Source: an uncultured Bacteroidales bacterium (lineage in GTDB: Bacteria > Bacteroidota > Bacteroidia > Bacteroidales > Lentimicrobiaceae). From it: a stretch of 16,553 bases of DNA. A program made the position numbers and the translations under genes. This document shows positions 7,367-15,752 of the stretch, piece by piece. Position 1 is the first letter of the stretch; each line of letters starts with the position of its first letter. The notes beneath the pieces were generated by a model. It saw nothing but the letters and a program-made list of their open reading frames with translations, did not search any database and was not told the DNA's origin. Location: the NCBI GenBank assembly GCA_937864935.1, contig CALMDN010000167.1, forward strand, positions 1 to 16,553, given 5' to 3'.

Positions 7367-10300
7367 ATGAAATATATTGTATGCTTATTCCTTCTTCTTC
7401 AGCTCTATGCGGTGCCAGCCTTCAGTCAGGAAAACGATGAGGTATGTAAAGGGTCGTTCCGGCAGGTTGTTTTTGGTGAATCCATCGGAACCACCGGACT
7501 TTCTGTGGTCGATATTGACAACGACGGGATGGATGAGATGATCCTGAGTGCCGGGGATGAAACCTTTGAAGACGGAAGATACTGGTATATTCTTGAGTAT
7601 GTTGCTGATGAACAGACATTTAAGCAGACCTGGGTAAGCCCTTATTATACTGACCGCATTATGACGATGTCGGTACTGGATATAGATGACAACGGAGTGT
7701 ATGAGGTGGTGCTCGGATTGCAGAATGGCCGGGCTGAGATTTACAGTTCTGCGGATATGTCGGTGATAAGCTCCTTTGCGGTTGATCATACCAATACAGG
7801 GTATTACAACGAAGGCGTAGTCACTGTGCTGACAGCCGATGCCGACAACGATGGAGAAACTGAGATGGTGTTTCTGAGTACCGATTCAACCTATATTTAT
7901 TCAGGAAATCCTCCGGAGCTTGAATTTGTGATTCCTATCGGTGGACAGGACATAGTCTGCGGAAATGTTGATGACGAACCTTCGCTTGAGCTTTGTTACA
8001 GTAAGGGAGAGGTTGTCCGTTTCAGCAATGGCGGGTATACGGTTTTGTGGGACTTCTATGGGAATCAGAATTATGGGTACAGCCGCATTGGACTTGCCGA
8101 TCAGGATGGTGATGGGAACGATGAGATCTTTGCCTGCGGTAACAATACCATTCAGGTGTGGGATATTGAAACCCAGTCAGAGAAGTACAGTATGGCAGCC
8201 GACATAGATCCCCATGCTTTCTACCTGGCAGATGCCGATGACGATGGCATAAAGGAATTGTATTACGGAGAGGCTGACTGGGGGAATGTTTATTGCCGGC
8301 TTACAACCACCGGAGAGGTGTTTTGGTCAAGAGATTATGGTCATGGCGGTCTGAATTGTCTTGCAACCGGCAATGTTGACGATGAGCCGGAAAAGGAAAT
8401 CATCTGGGCAGTTGCCCATGGCAGTACCGGCGAGGATTATCTGTACACCTTCGATCTTGGAACGCAGGAACAGGAATGGCAAAGCGAATCGGTGAACGGC
8501 CCTTTTGAAAATATACAGCTGTTTGATGTTGACAACGATGGAATCGAAGAACTCGTGACCCTGGCGCCCGGCACCAGTAATTTTTACAATGAAAGCCAGC
8601 TCTCTTTCTGGGACCCATACACGCACGAACAGGAGTGGAAGTCGCCGGGAAATATGTTTTATTATTCTACGGTTATCTTTGATTTCGCCATTTTCGATAC
8701 CGACAATGACGGTGTATCGGAAATCGTGCTACCCACTTCCAAAAATTACAAGGCCGCCCTCTATGTGCTGGACCCGGTTACACATCAGATACAGAATGAA
8801 TATTTCTATGATAACCCGGAGAAGTTCACTGACATTGCTATCGCTGATCCGGATAACGACGGAAAAATGGAATATATTCTCGGGGCTCCCACAACCGTAA
8901 TGGTGGTTGATGTTGAAACAGCAGTTGTTGAATGGTCATTGCCTGAATATCATTATTTTGATCATTATCATAGTCAACTGATGGTAGAAAATATTGATCA
9001 GGACCCCGCCGGTGAGATTATCCTGTTTTCAGATTCTCTGAAAATCATCGACGGCGTGACCCATGCTGTTGTCACAGTGGGCAATAACATCGCTTCATTC
9101 GACCTTTACGACATCGACAACGACGGATACAAGGAGATCATTTTTGGTACCACCAACGGGGAAATTGGGGTGATCGATAGTCCGGGAACTACCATTTCAT
9201 GGCTTCCGGTGCAGATGGAGAAACGGATTGGTGGCCTGCGGGTGGACGACCTTACCGGTAACAGTGAACCGGAGCTGATCTTTGTTTCTTCGGGCAGGGT
9301 TTGGTTCAGCACGCTGGGAGGGCACATTGAATACACTGCAAGAGTATCCCGTGATGAATATTATGAGCACTGGCACGTAAATGAGTGTATCGAAATCTCC
9401 GATTTTGATCACAACGGCGAAAAAGAGGTGTTCGTTGGTGGGAGCTTTCAGGTTACGGAACTTGGAACGCATTGTTACCAGTGTGTGGATTTCATTGCAG
9501 CTACCGAAATACAGCAGTCAACCTGTGAGCCCGGCAGCGACGGACGGATAGCGGTAACTGCCACCGGTGGTTTGCCGCCCTATTCCTATGAATGGAACAC
9601 TGGAAGTACCGACCGTGAGATTACCGGACTGGAGCCCGGGTTCTACAGCGTGGTTTCAACCGACCATGTGGGGTGTGTGGAACGGAATGAGGTGATTCTG
9701 GCACCCCCTGTTTTTGATGCTCACATGGAAGAATCTTACATTACCGGTTGTACCGCCGGACATGCGGCCCGGCTTTCTCCCACGATTATTGAAGGTCTCC
9801 TTCCGGTGACATATCTCTGGAACAATGGTCAGACAGGAGCCGTATTTGAAACAACCGACCCGGGGACCTATACCGTTGCGATTACGGATTCAAGGCATTG
9901 TACTGAAACCCTCACCACCGAAGTTATAAAGGAAACGTTCGCCGTCACCAGTCAGGTAAAACAGATCACCTGTCACGATAGTCCTGCAAGAGTCAGCATT
10001 ACACCACAGGGTCAGGCTCCGTTTACCTTTTTGTGGTCGAACGGGGCAACGGGAGCGACTGCCGAATTTTCTGTTCCGGGCAATTATACCGTTACCATCA
10101 CCGGCCCCCTCGGATGCAGCCAGGTATCAGGCTATGAGATTGAGCCTTATGAGCCCATTGCCCTGAGCTACACCGTTGTGCCCGATAATCCGTTTACGCC
10201 TCAGGCCGATGGTTCCATCGACGTTTCGGTTACCGGAGGGTTTCCGCCTTACTCCATGAGTTTATCTGATAAGTACGGATTGCATCAGGACAGTTCTTCG

Positions 10301-10639
10301 GGCCTGAAGCCCGGAACTTATCAGGTGTACCTGACAGATTCAAGATTTTGCGATGTCAGAACAAACATTGAAGTACCCCTGGGAGACAACCGCAATTTTG
10401 CCTCGGTTTACCCGGTACCGGCTACCGACCTGCTCACCATCGACCTGGGTATCAATTACCATCCTGATTATCCTGCAGATTTTGCGCTGTGGAATATGAG
10501 GGGTAAAGAGATCATTTCAGGGCCCATTACCGGAGTAATAACCAGGCTGAACCTCAGCACTCTTCCCGAAGCAATGTATATGCTGCGGGTAAGACTCAAT
10601 GGCATGAAACAGGAGTTTAAGGTAGAAAAGGTGCACTGA
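7367..10639 (+). CDS. Large secreted FG-GAP/SprB-repeat protein with T9SS sorting domain
   Basis: 1090 residues. A Sec signal peptide covers about 1-20 (cleavage near AFSQ). Fourteen FG-GAP/VCBS-type calcium loops follow, beginning near residues 49, 105, 158, 200, 245, 289, 336, 387, 444, 494, 542, 582, 627 and 679. Most read DxDNDG or DxDDDG; loops 4 and 7 read NVDDEP, loop 11 NIDQDP, and loop 13 is degenerate. Fourteen blades suggest two seven-bladed propellers. Four SprB-like Ig repeats of roughly 75 residues follow (about 705-1005), with motifs such as GLPPYSYEW and PGTYTVAITD. The last ~80 residues are a type A T9SS sorting domain (YPVPATDLLTIDL ... MYMLRVRLNG). The protein should cross the outer membrane by T9SS and be anchored at the surface or released. 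The role is probably binding of glycans or surfaces; no catalytic domain is visible. It appears to stand alone. Confidence 0.88.
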   Translation: MKYIVCLFLLLQLYAVPAFSQENDEVCKGSFRQVVFGESIGTTGLSVVDIDNDGMDEMILSAGDETFEDGRYWYILEYVADEQTFKQTWVSPYYTDRIMTMSVLDIDDNGVYEVVLGLQNGRAEIYSSADMSVISSFAVDHTNTGYYNEGVVTVLTADADNDGETEMVFLSTDSTYIYSGNPPELEFVIPIGGQDIVCGNVDDEPSLELCYSKGEVVRFSNGGYTVLWDFYGNQNYGYSRIGLADQDGDGNDEIFACGNNTIQVWDIETQSEKYSMAADIDPHAFYLADADDDGIKELYYGEADWGNVYCRLTTTGEVFWSRDYGHGGLNCLATGNVDDEPEKEIIWAVAHGSTGEDYLYTFDLGTQEQEWQSESVNGPFENIQLFDVDNDGIEELVTLAPGTSNFYNESQLSFWDPYTHEQEWKSPGNMFYYSTVIFDFAIFDTDNDGVSEIVLPTSKNYKAALYVLDPVTHQIQNEYFYDNPEKFTDIAIADPDNDGKMEYILGAPTTVMVVDVETAVVEWSLPEYHYFDHYHSQLMVENIDQDPAGEIILFSDSLKIIDGVTHAVVTVGNNIASFDLYDIDNDGYKEIIFGTTNGEIGVIDSPGTTISWLPVQMEKRIGGLRVDDLTGNSEPELIFVSSGRVWFSTLGGHIEYTARVSRDEYYEHWHVNECIEISDFDHNGEKEVFVGGSFQVTELGTHCYQCVDFIAATEIQQSTCEPGSDGRIAVTATGGLPPYSYEWNTGSTDREITGLEPGFYSVVSTDHVGCVERNEVILAPPVFDAHMEESYITGCTAGHAARLSPTIIEGLLPVTYLWNNGQTGAVFETTDPGTYTVAITDSRHCTETLTTEVIKETFAVTSQVKQITCHDSPARVSITPQGQAPFTFLWSNGATGATAEFSVPGNYTVTITGPLGCSQVSGYEIEPYEPIALSYTVVPDNPFTPQADGSIDVSVTGGFPPYSMSLSDKYGLHQDSSSGLKPGTYQVYLTDSRFCDVRTNIEVPLGDNRNFASVYPVPATDLLTIDLGINYHPDYPADFALWNMRGKEIISGPITGVITRLNLSTLPEAMYMLRVRLNGMKQEFKVEKVH

Positions 10640-10886
10640 GGTCAGGGCGGTGTTTCAGGTTTGTGGAGGGAGCTGAAGTAGGGATTGTTCCTGCAGAAGA
10701 AAGGGAAGGTTTTTGCATGTTTATCGTTATGATCTGATTGCCTGAGAAGATGTTGCCGCAGCCCGGCGGAAAAGAGCAGCCCGGTTGAAACGTCTCTTTG
10801 TCGGGACAAGATGGGAACAATTATCTGTTTTATTGGTTTAAAAAGTCGCCGGGCAAGGCAATGTGTGCCTTTCAGCAGGAAAAGCA

Positions 10887-11708
10887 ATGAATACTCCCTT
10901 TACCATAACACCGTTGACCTGTGAGTTTCTTCAACCTCATGCATTGAATCCCGATGCTCCCCATCGGCATGACCATGAAGAACTGTGGATTATCACCCAC
11001 GGTAAACCTTCGCATACGGTTGATTTTGCTGCAGAAACCCTTGAATCGCCGGTGATAGTATACATAGCCCGGGGGAAAGTTCATTCTTTCATTCCGGATG
11101 AGAAAACACAGGGATGGCTTATCCGCTACAACACAGATTTTGTGGAAACAAGCCGGTTCAGCTTTTATTCAGGATTTTCTGACAAGGTGCAGTTCGGACT
11201 GGATCACGGATATTGCAGCACCACACTGAATACACTCTGCGATCTGATGTTGAAGGAACGTACAAACGAGAATCCCGATTTTACGGTGATCAGACATCTG
11301 CTGAGTGCAGTACTGGCAAAACTCGGAAACGACAGCCGGCGTGAGTACCTGGAAGAACGCAAGAGCTCGAATCCCCGCATCCTCACTTTCAACAGCTTTC
11401 TGCAGATACTGGAAAGCAATTACAGAAGACCCGAAGGAGTTGATTTTTATGCCGATAAGCTCAACATGAGTTCCCGCAACCTGAACCTCATCACCCAGGC
11501 TGTTTTTGGCAGGAGCGCTACAGAGATCATTGAAACCCGGAAACTGACCGAAGCGAAACGGTTGCTGCTCACCAGCGGAAAATCTGTCTCGGAAATCGGA
11601 TTTGAGCTCGGATACAACGAGAAATCCTATTTTACCAGGGTGTTCAGAAAGAAAACCGGTGTAACTCCGACAGCCTTCAGAGAGGAATCCTTTGAACTGA
11701 TTTCCTGA
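10887..11708 (+). CDS. AraC-family transcriptional regulator
   Basis: 273 residues. The N-terminal part (about 20-90) resembles the AraC cupin ligand-binding domain, with HRHDHEELWIITHG and a downstream PDE/RYN stretch. The C-terminal ~95 residues form the double helix-turn-helix: KLNMSSRNLNLITQAVFG, then SVSEIGFELGYNEKSYFTRVF and the closing TGVTPTAFR, all typical of the family. ATG 10887 is preferred over a GTG 24 bases upstream because AGGAAAAG lies just before it. The ligand is unknown. The next genes on the same strand encode YceI and a YgiD-type dioxygenase; the 83-base gap with its own -7 box suggests they may be its targets. No clear promoter is seen in the 247 bases upstream of this gene. 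Confidence 0.88.
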   Translation: MNTPFTITPLTCEFLQPHALNPDAPHRHDHEELWIITHGKPSHTVDFAAETLESPVIVYIARGKVHSFIPDEKTQGWLIRYNTDFVETSRFSFYSGFSDKVQFGLDHGYCSTTLNTLCDLMLKERTNENPDFTVIRHLLSAVLAKLGNDSRREYLEERKSSNPRILTFNSFLQILESNYRRPEGVDFYADKLNMSSRNLNLITQAVFGRSATEIIETRKLTEAKRLLLTSGKSVSEIGFELGYNEKSYFTRVFRKKTGVTPTAFREESFELIS

Positions 11709-11759
11709 TTGTACCACTTCTTTTCCTGAAAGTGTTACCCCTGTCCGTCAACCAGGGTG

Positions 11760-11767
11760 TAATTTTG
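11760..11767 (+). promoter_or_regulatory. -7 box before the YceI gene
   Basis: TAATTTTG is an exact match to the Bacteroidota -7 consensus TAnnTTTG and is 24 bases before the YceI ATG. There is no TTG at the usual -33 distance, which could fit a promoter that needs an activator such as the upstream AraC protein. That last point is inference. Confidence 0.45.
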
Positions 11768-11791
11768 CCTCATCAATCAAATCACAAAATT

Positions 11792-12328
11792 ATGACCGCA
11801 AAAACTACCTGGATCCTCGATCCGGCCCATTCCGAAATATCCTTTCGTGTAAAACACCTGATGATCTCCAATGTAAAAGGAGTCTTCACTGAATTCAGAG
11901 CCGAAACCACCACCGAAGGTGATGATTTTGCCACAGCATCAGTAACTGCCAGTATCAATGCCTCATCCGTGAACACCGGCAATGCCGACCGGGACGCACA
12001 TCTGCGCAGTGCTGATTTCTTTGATACCGGTGCTTCCCCTGAAATAAACTTCCGGTCTGAATCTTTCACAGGAACCGGTGAAGGAAACTTTGAACTTGCC
12101 GGAGAACTGACAATCAAAGGAGTTACAAAACGCGTTGTACTGGAAGTTGAGTACGGGGGACTGATGAAAGACCCCTGGGGAAATGTCAAGGCCGGATTCA
12201 GTGTCAACGGGAAAATCAACCGCAAAGACTTTGGCCTTAACTGGAATGCAGCCCTTGAAACCGGCGGGGTGCTGGTGAGCGACGAGGTGAAGATCTCCGC
12301 TGAGGTTCAGTTTCTGAAACAGTCTTAA
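11792..12328 (+). CDS. YceI-family lipocalin-like protein
   Basis: 178 residues, the normal YceI length. The N-terminus WILDPAHSEISFRVKHL followed by VKGVFTEF is the family hallmark, and the beta-rich body continues to the end (EVKISAEVQF). YceI folds into a barrel that binds polyisoprenoid lipids, such as quinone precursors, in the related protein TT1927b. No signal peptide is present, so this copy is probably cytoplasmic, unlike periplasmic E. coli YceI. The open frame could begin at GTG 11732, but ATG 11792 starts at the family N-terminus and follows the -7 box. It ends 20 bases before the dioxygenase gene, suggesting co-transcription. Confidence 0.92.
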   Translation: MTAKTTWILDPAHSEISFRVKHLMISNVKGVFTEFRAETTTEGDDFATASVTASINASSVNTGNADRDAHLRSADFFDTGASPEINFRSESFTGTGEGNFELAGELTIKGVTKRVVLEVEYGGLMKDPWGNVKAGFSVNGKINRKDFGLNWNAALETGGVLVSDEVKISAEVQFLKQS

Positions 12329-12348
12329 TCGTTGAAGATGCAGGAACA

Positions 12349-13224
12349 ATGGATCGCCGGAAATTTATCAGATCGGGTTTGATACTGGGTTCAACAGCCA
12401 TGACCATGAAACTGAGGACTTTTGCCGGAATGGCACAAAACCTGAAAAGCAGCGCCAGAATGCCGGCATTGTTTCTGGGCCATGGCAGTCCCATGAATGC
12501 CCTTGAACTGAATGAGTTTTCGCTGGGCTGGCGGAAGGTGGGAGCGCTGCTCCCGGTTCCGTCGGCCATACTGTGTATTTCAGCCCATTGGGAGACGCGG
12601 GGTACGTTTGTTACTGCCATGGAGCATCCGAAAACCATTCACGATTTCGGCGGCTTCCCGAAAGCTTTGTACGAGGTTGAATACCCTGCGCCCGGGAGTC
12701 CGCAACTGGCAAATGAAACGGCCCTGGCGGTGACCTCATCGGAAGTGAAGCCCGACAAATCCTGGGGTCTGGATCACGGAGCCTGGAGTGTGATCAGGCA
12801 TTTATACCCCGATGCCCGGATTCCGGTGGTTCAGCTTAGCCTCGATTACACCCTCACCCCCAAACGTCATTATGAACTTGCCCGTGAACTTTCGGTGCTG
12901 CGTAACAAGGGAATACTGATCATCGGTAGTGGCAATATGGTTCACAACCTGCGCATGCTCGACTGGAACAAACCCGATGCAGGTTTCGACTGGGCTGACG
13001 AAGCCGACGAAACTTTCCGCAAATGGATTGCTGAGCGCAATCACCATGCGCTCAACACATTCAGCAAGGGAGGTCGTGCGCTTGAACTCTCAGTTCCGAC
13101 TCCCGAGCACTTTTTGCCTTTACTCTATATTCTCGGGATGCAGGAGAAAACCGAGGAGGCATCGTTCTTCAATACCAAAACCATCATGGGGTCAATTTCC
13201 ATGACTTCGGTTCGGATAGGCTAA
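12349..13224 (+). CDS. ygiD: YgiD-type 4,5-DOPA extradiol dioxygenase with Tat-like leader
   Basis: 291 residues. From about residue 35 it follows E. coli YgiD closely: RMPALFLGHGSPMN, SAHWETRG, TIHDFGGFPKALY, GLDHGAW, SGNMVHNLR and TPEHFLPLLY. Metal-site histidines His45, His80 and His199, plus His143, are kept, so it should be an active class III (LigB-type) extradiol dioxygenase that opens a catechol ring such as DOPA. Unlike E. coli YgiD it begins MDRRKFIRSGLILG, a twin-arginine pattern followed by a hydrophobic stretch, as in Tat-exported proteins. The ATG has AGGAA just upstream. It is 20 bases after yceI and probably shares its transcript. The natural substrate is unknown. Confidence 0.88.
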   Translation: MDRRKFIRSGLILGSTAMTMKLRTFAGMAQNLKSSARMPALFLGHGSPMNALELNEFSLGWRKVGALLPVPSAILCISAHWETRGTFVTAMEHPKTIHDFGGFPKALYEVEYPAPGSPQLANETALAVTSSEVKPDKSWGLDHGAWSVIRHLYPDARIPVVQLSLDYTLTPKRHYELARELSVLRNKGILIIGSGNMVHNLRMLDWNKPDAGFDWADEADETFRKWIAERNHHALNTFSKGGRALELSVPTPEHFLPLLYILGMQEKTEEASFFNTKTIMGSISMTSVRIG

Positions 13225-13225
13225 G

Positions 13226-14200
13226 CTACCAGGTTTTCTCCGAGCCAAGCCAGCGGTATTCACTGAAAATTACGTGTATGGCTTCCTCATAATCCTCAAA
13301 GTTTCCCGATTTTCTGATCTTTCGGAAAACCTTTAAAGGCTCATCGAACGAAAGTGAAAGATAGGCCCAGTATTCCTTCAGGGCGTTCAGTACCGAAGGA
13401 TTGTCGTTCCTGTCGGACCGGTAACTTTGATAAAGCTCCCCGGTGAATTCCCGGATGACCTCCCCCGGATTGTGAGGTTGAGCAATTCCTTTGAGCAATC
13501 CGGCAAGAAACGGATCGCGCAGCAGACCCCGTCCAAGCATCACGGCAGTGGTTTCTGGCGATATGGTGCGAAACCGGTTACAATCTGAAACAGAAAAAAT
13601 GTCCCCATTGTAGGCTAGCGGCATCAGCAAGTCTGGAGTTATCCGGGCAAAGGCTTCCATATCAGCCTCCCCTGAGTAAAGCTGTTTGCCGATGCGCGGA
13701 TGAATCGTGAGTTCGCTGACCGGATAGCGGTTAAACACAGGAAGCAGGGCTTCGGCCTCTGTTGCTGAAAAATACCCCAACCGGCATTTTACCGAAAAAC
13801 GGATGTCAATGGATTTCATTACCTGCTCCAGTATGGCATCAACCATACCGGGATATGGCAGCATTCCCGACCCCCTTTTTTTGTTGGCAACCTGGGGGTA
13901 AGGGCACCCAAGGTTCCAGTTAAGCTCTTTAAACCCGAGGTCTTCGCAGCATCGGGCAAGCCAGATGATCTCTCCGGCACTTTTGCTCAGGACCTGCGGA
14001 ACAACTTCAATGCCCAGTTCATGGTTGTTTTGAAGTGAGGCCAGTTTTCTTGGAGGGAGTTTACATCCGGCTTCAAAATTTGAATAATAGGGGGTATACA
14101 GCTTGTCAACCCCCCGGAAGTGTTTTGCATACACCTTCCTGAAAATGTGGGTGGTAATTCCCTGAAAAGGAGCAAAGTAAACAGCAGATAACTCAGTCAT
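13226..14200 (-). CDS. tRNA-dihydrouridine synthase (Dus family)
   Basis: 324 residues, an FMN-dependent enzyme that reduces uridines in the tRNA D-loop. The TIM-barrel domain opens with FAPFQGITTHIFR, carries the catalytic Cys99 in NWNLGCPYPQV, and shows VKCRLG, LTIHPR, YNGD and MLGRGLLRDP, which line the FMN site. The C-terminal ~80 residues are the helical tRNA-binding part. Length is normal. The ATG at 14200 is the first start in frame and matches the family N-terminus. Its TAG stop is 1 base from the stop of the convergent ygiD gene, with no terminator between them. The subfamily (A, B or C) was not resolved. Confidence 0.9.
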   Translation of the reverse strand: MTELSAVYFAPFQGITTHIFRKVYAKHFRGVDKLYTPYYSNFEAGCKLPPRKLASLQNNHELGIEVVPQVLSKSAGEIIWLARCCEDLGFKELNWNLGCPYPQVANKKRGSGMLPYPGMVDAILEQVMKSIDIRFSVKCRLGYFSATEAEALLPVFNRYPVSELTIHPRIGKQLYSGEADMEAFARITPDLLMPLAYNGDIFSVSDCNRFRTISPETTAVMLGRGLLRDPFLAGLLKGIAQPHNPGEVIREFTGELYQSYRSDRNDNPSVLNALKEYWAYLSLSFDEPLKVFRKIRKSGNFEDYEEAIHVIFSEYRWLGSEKTW

Positions 14201-14207
14201 GGAACGG

Positions 14208-14215
14208 CGAAATTA
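14208..14215 (-). promoter_or_regulatory. Possible -7 box for the dus gene
   Basis: Read on the minus strand this is TAATTTCG, one base from TAnnTTTG. The start of transcription would be near 14204-14205, only a few bases before the ATG at 14200, so the mRNA would have almost no leader, as proposed for rbfA. No good TTG is found at -33. Confidence 0.35.
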
Positions 14216-14313
14216 AGCAAATCCCCCGTTCGTCGGTTCAGAGACCTTCAGCCTGGGATGCCCTTTAACGTTTGAAGCAACAGATTTTCGTCTGCAGTAT
14301 GGAAAATATTTAA

Positions 14314-14321
14314 TAGGTTTG
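14314..14321 (+). promoter_or_regulatory. Possible -7 box for the glycosyltransferase gene
   Basis: TAGGTTTG matches TAnnTTTG exactly. The -33 region is poor (TTTTCG at 14285-14290). If used, the leader would be about 97 bases. The rest of the 223-base gap between dus and this gene shows nothing else recognisable. Confidence 0.35.
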
Positions 14322-14423
14322 AACGATGAAACGCTTATCAGGGCTGAAGTCTGAGTCTGAACTGCCTGACTTCCGCTTCATTGACAACTGAGGCACAGAC
14401 TTTCGGAAAAGGGTTTTCTGAAC

Positions 14424-15500
14424 ATGACGATGGCGAAAAAAGGATTGGTCGACATTTACAAAATCGGGGATTTTTATTCCGGACTGGGCCAGTTTTCCTA
14501 TCACCTGGCTGCGGAGCTGATGAAAAATCCGGTCGGTAAAGACCTTGAATTTCTGGTTCCTTCAACAGAAACCAGCCAACATTTCAGGGATAAGCGAAAC
14601 ATCTCCTTTGTGAAGGCCGGCCTGCAGAAGCGGTTTTTCCCACAACTGAATCCCAGGTACGCTTTCTGGCACAGCACCCAGCAATTTCCATCGTTTCTGC
14701 CCGGTCCGCAAACCCCGATGATTCTTACCATCCATGACCTGAATTTCATGCATGGAAAAACCCCTGCCAAAGCAAAAAGGTACCTGAACAGGTTGCAGAA
14801 GATGGTTGACAGGGCACAGGCGATCACCACCATCTCCCGATTTACCCGCCATGAGATCGAAGAGCACATCAACCTCCGGGGAAAGGAAATCAGGGTCATC
14901 TGCAATGGCATTCCTTCTCCACCCGCCACAACAGGAAACAGGCCATCATACCTGGAACCGGGAAAATATTTCTTTTCGATCGGTGTGTTTAAAAAAAGCA
15001 AGCAGTTCCATACCCTGCTTCCGCTGATGAAGCATTTCCCGGATCATCAGCTGGTGCTGGCCGGAAATTATCATACGGAGTACGGGAAAGAGATCCTCAG
15101 CCTGATCAGCAGTCTGGGACTAGGCAGGCGGGTGGTGTTGCCCGGCACCATCAGTGAGAATGAAAAGAACTGGTTGTATGCCAATTGTGATGCCTTTCTG
15201 TTCCCATCCATTGCCGAAGGTTTCGGGCTCCCACTGGCTGAAGCCATGAGAGCCGGATGCCCGGTCTTTTCTTCCCGGTTTACCAGCCTTCCCGAAATCG
15301 GGGGTGAAACCATCTATTATTTTGAAGAGCTTGCGAATGATTCCATGCGCGATGCCATCCTCAGCGGACTGAATGATTTTAACAGCCATTCCCTGCTGCG
15401 AAAGCAGGCCATGAAGGAGCAGGCAGCCCGTTTTAACTGGGACCTGAGTGCTGCCGGGTACATTTCTTTGTACAACGAATTCCTGGCAAACCAGATATAG
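14424..15500 (+). CDS. GT4-family glycosyltransferase
   Basis: 358 residues with the GT-B fold typical of family 4 retaining glycosyltransferases. The N-terminal half contains a GLGQFSYHLA segment and IHDLNFMHG. The middle has TTISRFTRHEI and VICNGIP. The C-terminal half has the nucleotide-sugar region: LVLAGNYH, VVLPGTISENE and PSIAEGFGLPLAEAM, where Glu265 and Glu273 form the E-x7-E motif. It has no membrane segment and is a cytoplasmic or membrane-peripheral enzyme, likely adding a sugar to a lipid-linked or surface glycan. Donor and acceptor cannot be told. ATG 14424 was chosen; a second ATG six bases later is equally possible. No other glycan genes flank it, so it is not in an obvious cluster. 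Confidence 0.88.
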   Translation: MTMAKKGLVDIYKIGDFYSGLGQFSYHLAAELMKNPVGKDLEFLVPSTETSQHFRDKRNISFVKAGLQKRFFPQLNPRYAFWHSTQQFPSFLPGPQTPMILTIHDLNFMHGKTPAKAKRYLNRLQKMVDRAQAITTISRFTRHEIEEHINLRGKEIRVICNGIPSPPATTGNRPSYLEPGKYFFSIGVFKKSKQFHTLLPLMKHFPDHQLVLAGNYHTEYGKEILSLISSLGLGRRVVLPGTISENEKNWLYANCDAFLFPSIAEGFGLPLAEAMRAGCPVFSSRFTSLPEIGGETIYYFEELANDSMRDAILSGLNDFNSHSLLRKQAMKEQAARFNWDLSAAGYISLYNEFLANQI

Positions 15501-15752
15501 CGTTGAAATGACATTCTATAAATAACTGTATAACAAAATAATAAACTCTTTCAGAAGCGAAATAAAGCGAAGCAAACCCAATATTCAGGGTTGGCTGGCA
15601 CAGTCTTTGTAAAATATTTTAAAAAAGAGGTTTACAGATATCATTGATCAGGATCCTATAAATTTATTAACTTTGATGATAATGAGTACCATATACAGGA
15701 TCCGGTCGTCCAAAGATTTGTAAACCCTGAAACAACCTTTAAAACACATTTT
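15501..15752. other. Intergenic stretch between glycosyltransferase and lipoprotein genes
   Basis: An AT-rich spacer without coding potential. It holds a small inverted repeat AACCC/GGGTT (15575-15592) without a T-run, so termination of the glycosyltransferase transcript is not obvious, a palindromic AAAATATTTT from 15611, and the lipoprotein promoter. CAGGATCC occurs twice (near 15649 and 15696), one copy on each side of the -7 box; this may be chance. Confidence 0.4.
15644..15675 (+). promoter_or_regulatory. Bacteroidota promoter for the NlpE-META lipoprotein
   Basis: TTG at 15644-15646 is 21 bases before an exact TAACTTTG -7 box (15668-15675). Spacing is identical to that of the ABC exporter promoter at 100-131. 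Transcription would begin near 15682, giving a leader of about 70 bases before the ATG at 15753. Confidence 0.65.

Noticed and set aside
7177..7440. 87-residue plus-strand frame before the secreted protein
   Set aside because: Overlaps the signal-peptide region of the secreted gene in another frame and has no recognisable character.
10863..10886. GTG start for the AraC regulator
   Set aside because: The ATG at 10887 has AGGAAAAG directly upstream; the extra 8 residues add nothing to the cupin domain.
11732..11791. GTG start for YceI, 20 codons upstream
   Set aside because: It would contain the -7 box, and the family N-terminus begins at ATG 11792. The extra residues do not form a signal peptide.
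15575..15592. AACCC/GGGTT hairpin after the glycosyltransferase as a terminator
   Set aside because: Five base pairs, an 8-base loop and no T-run.
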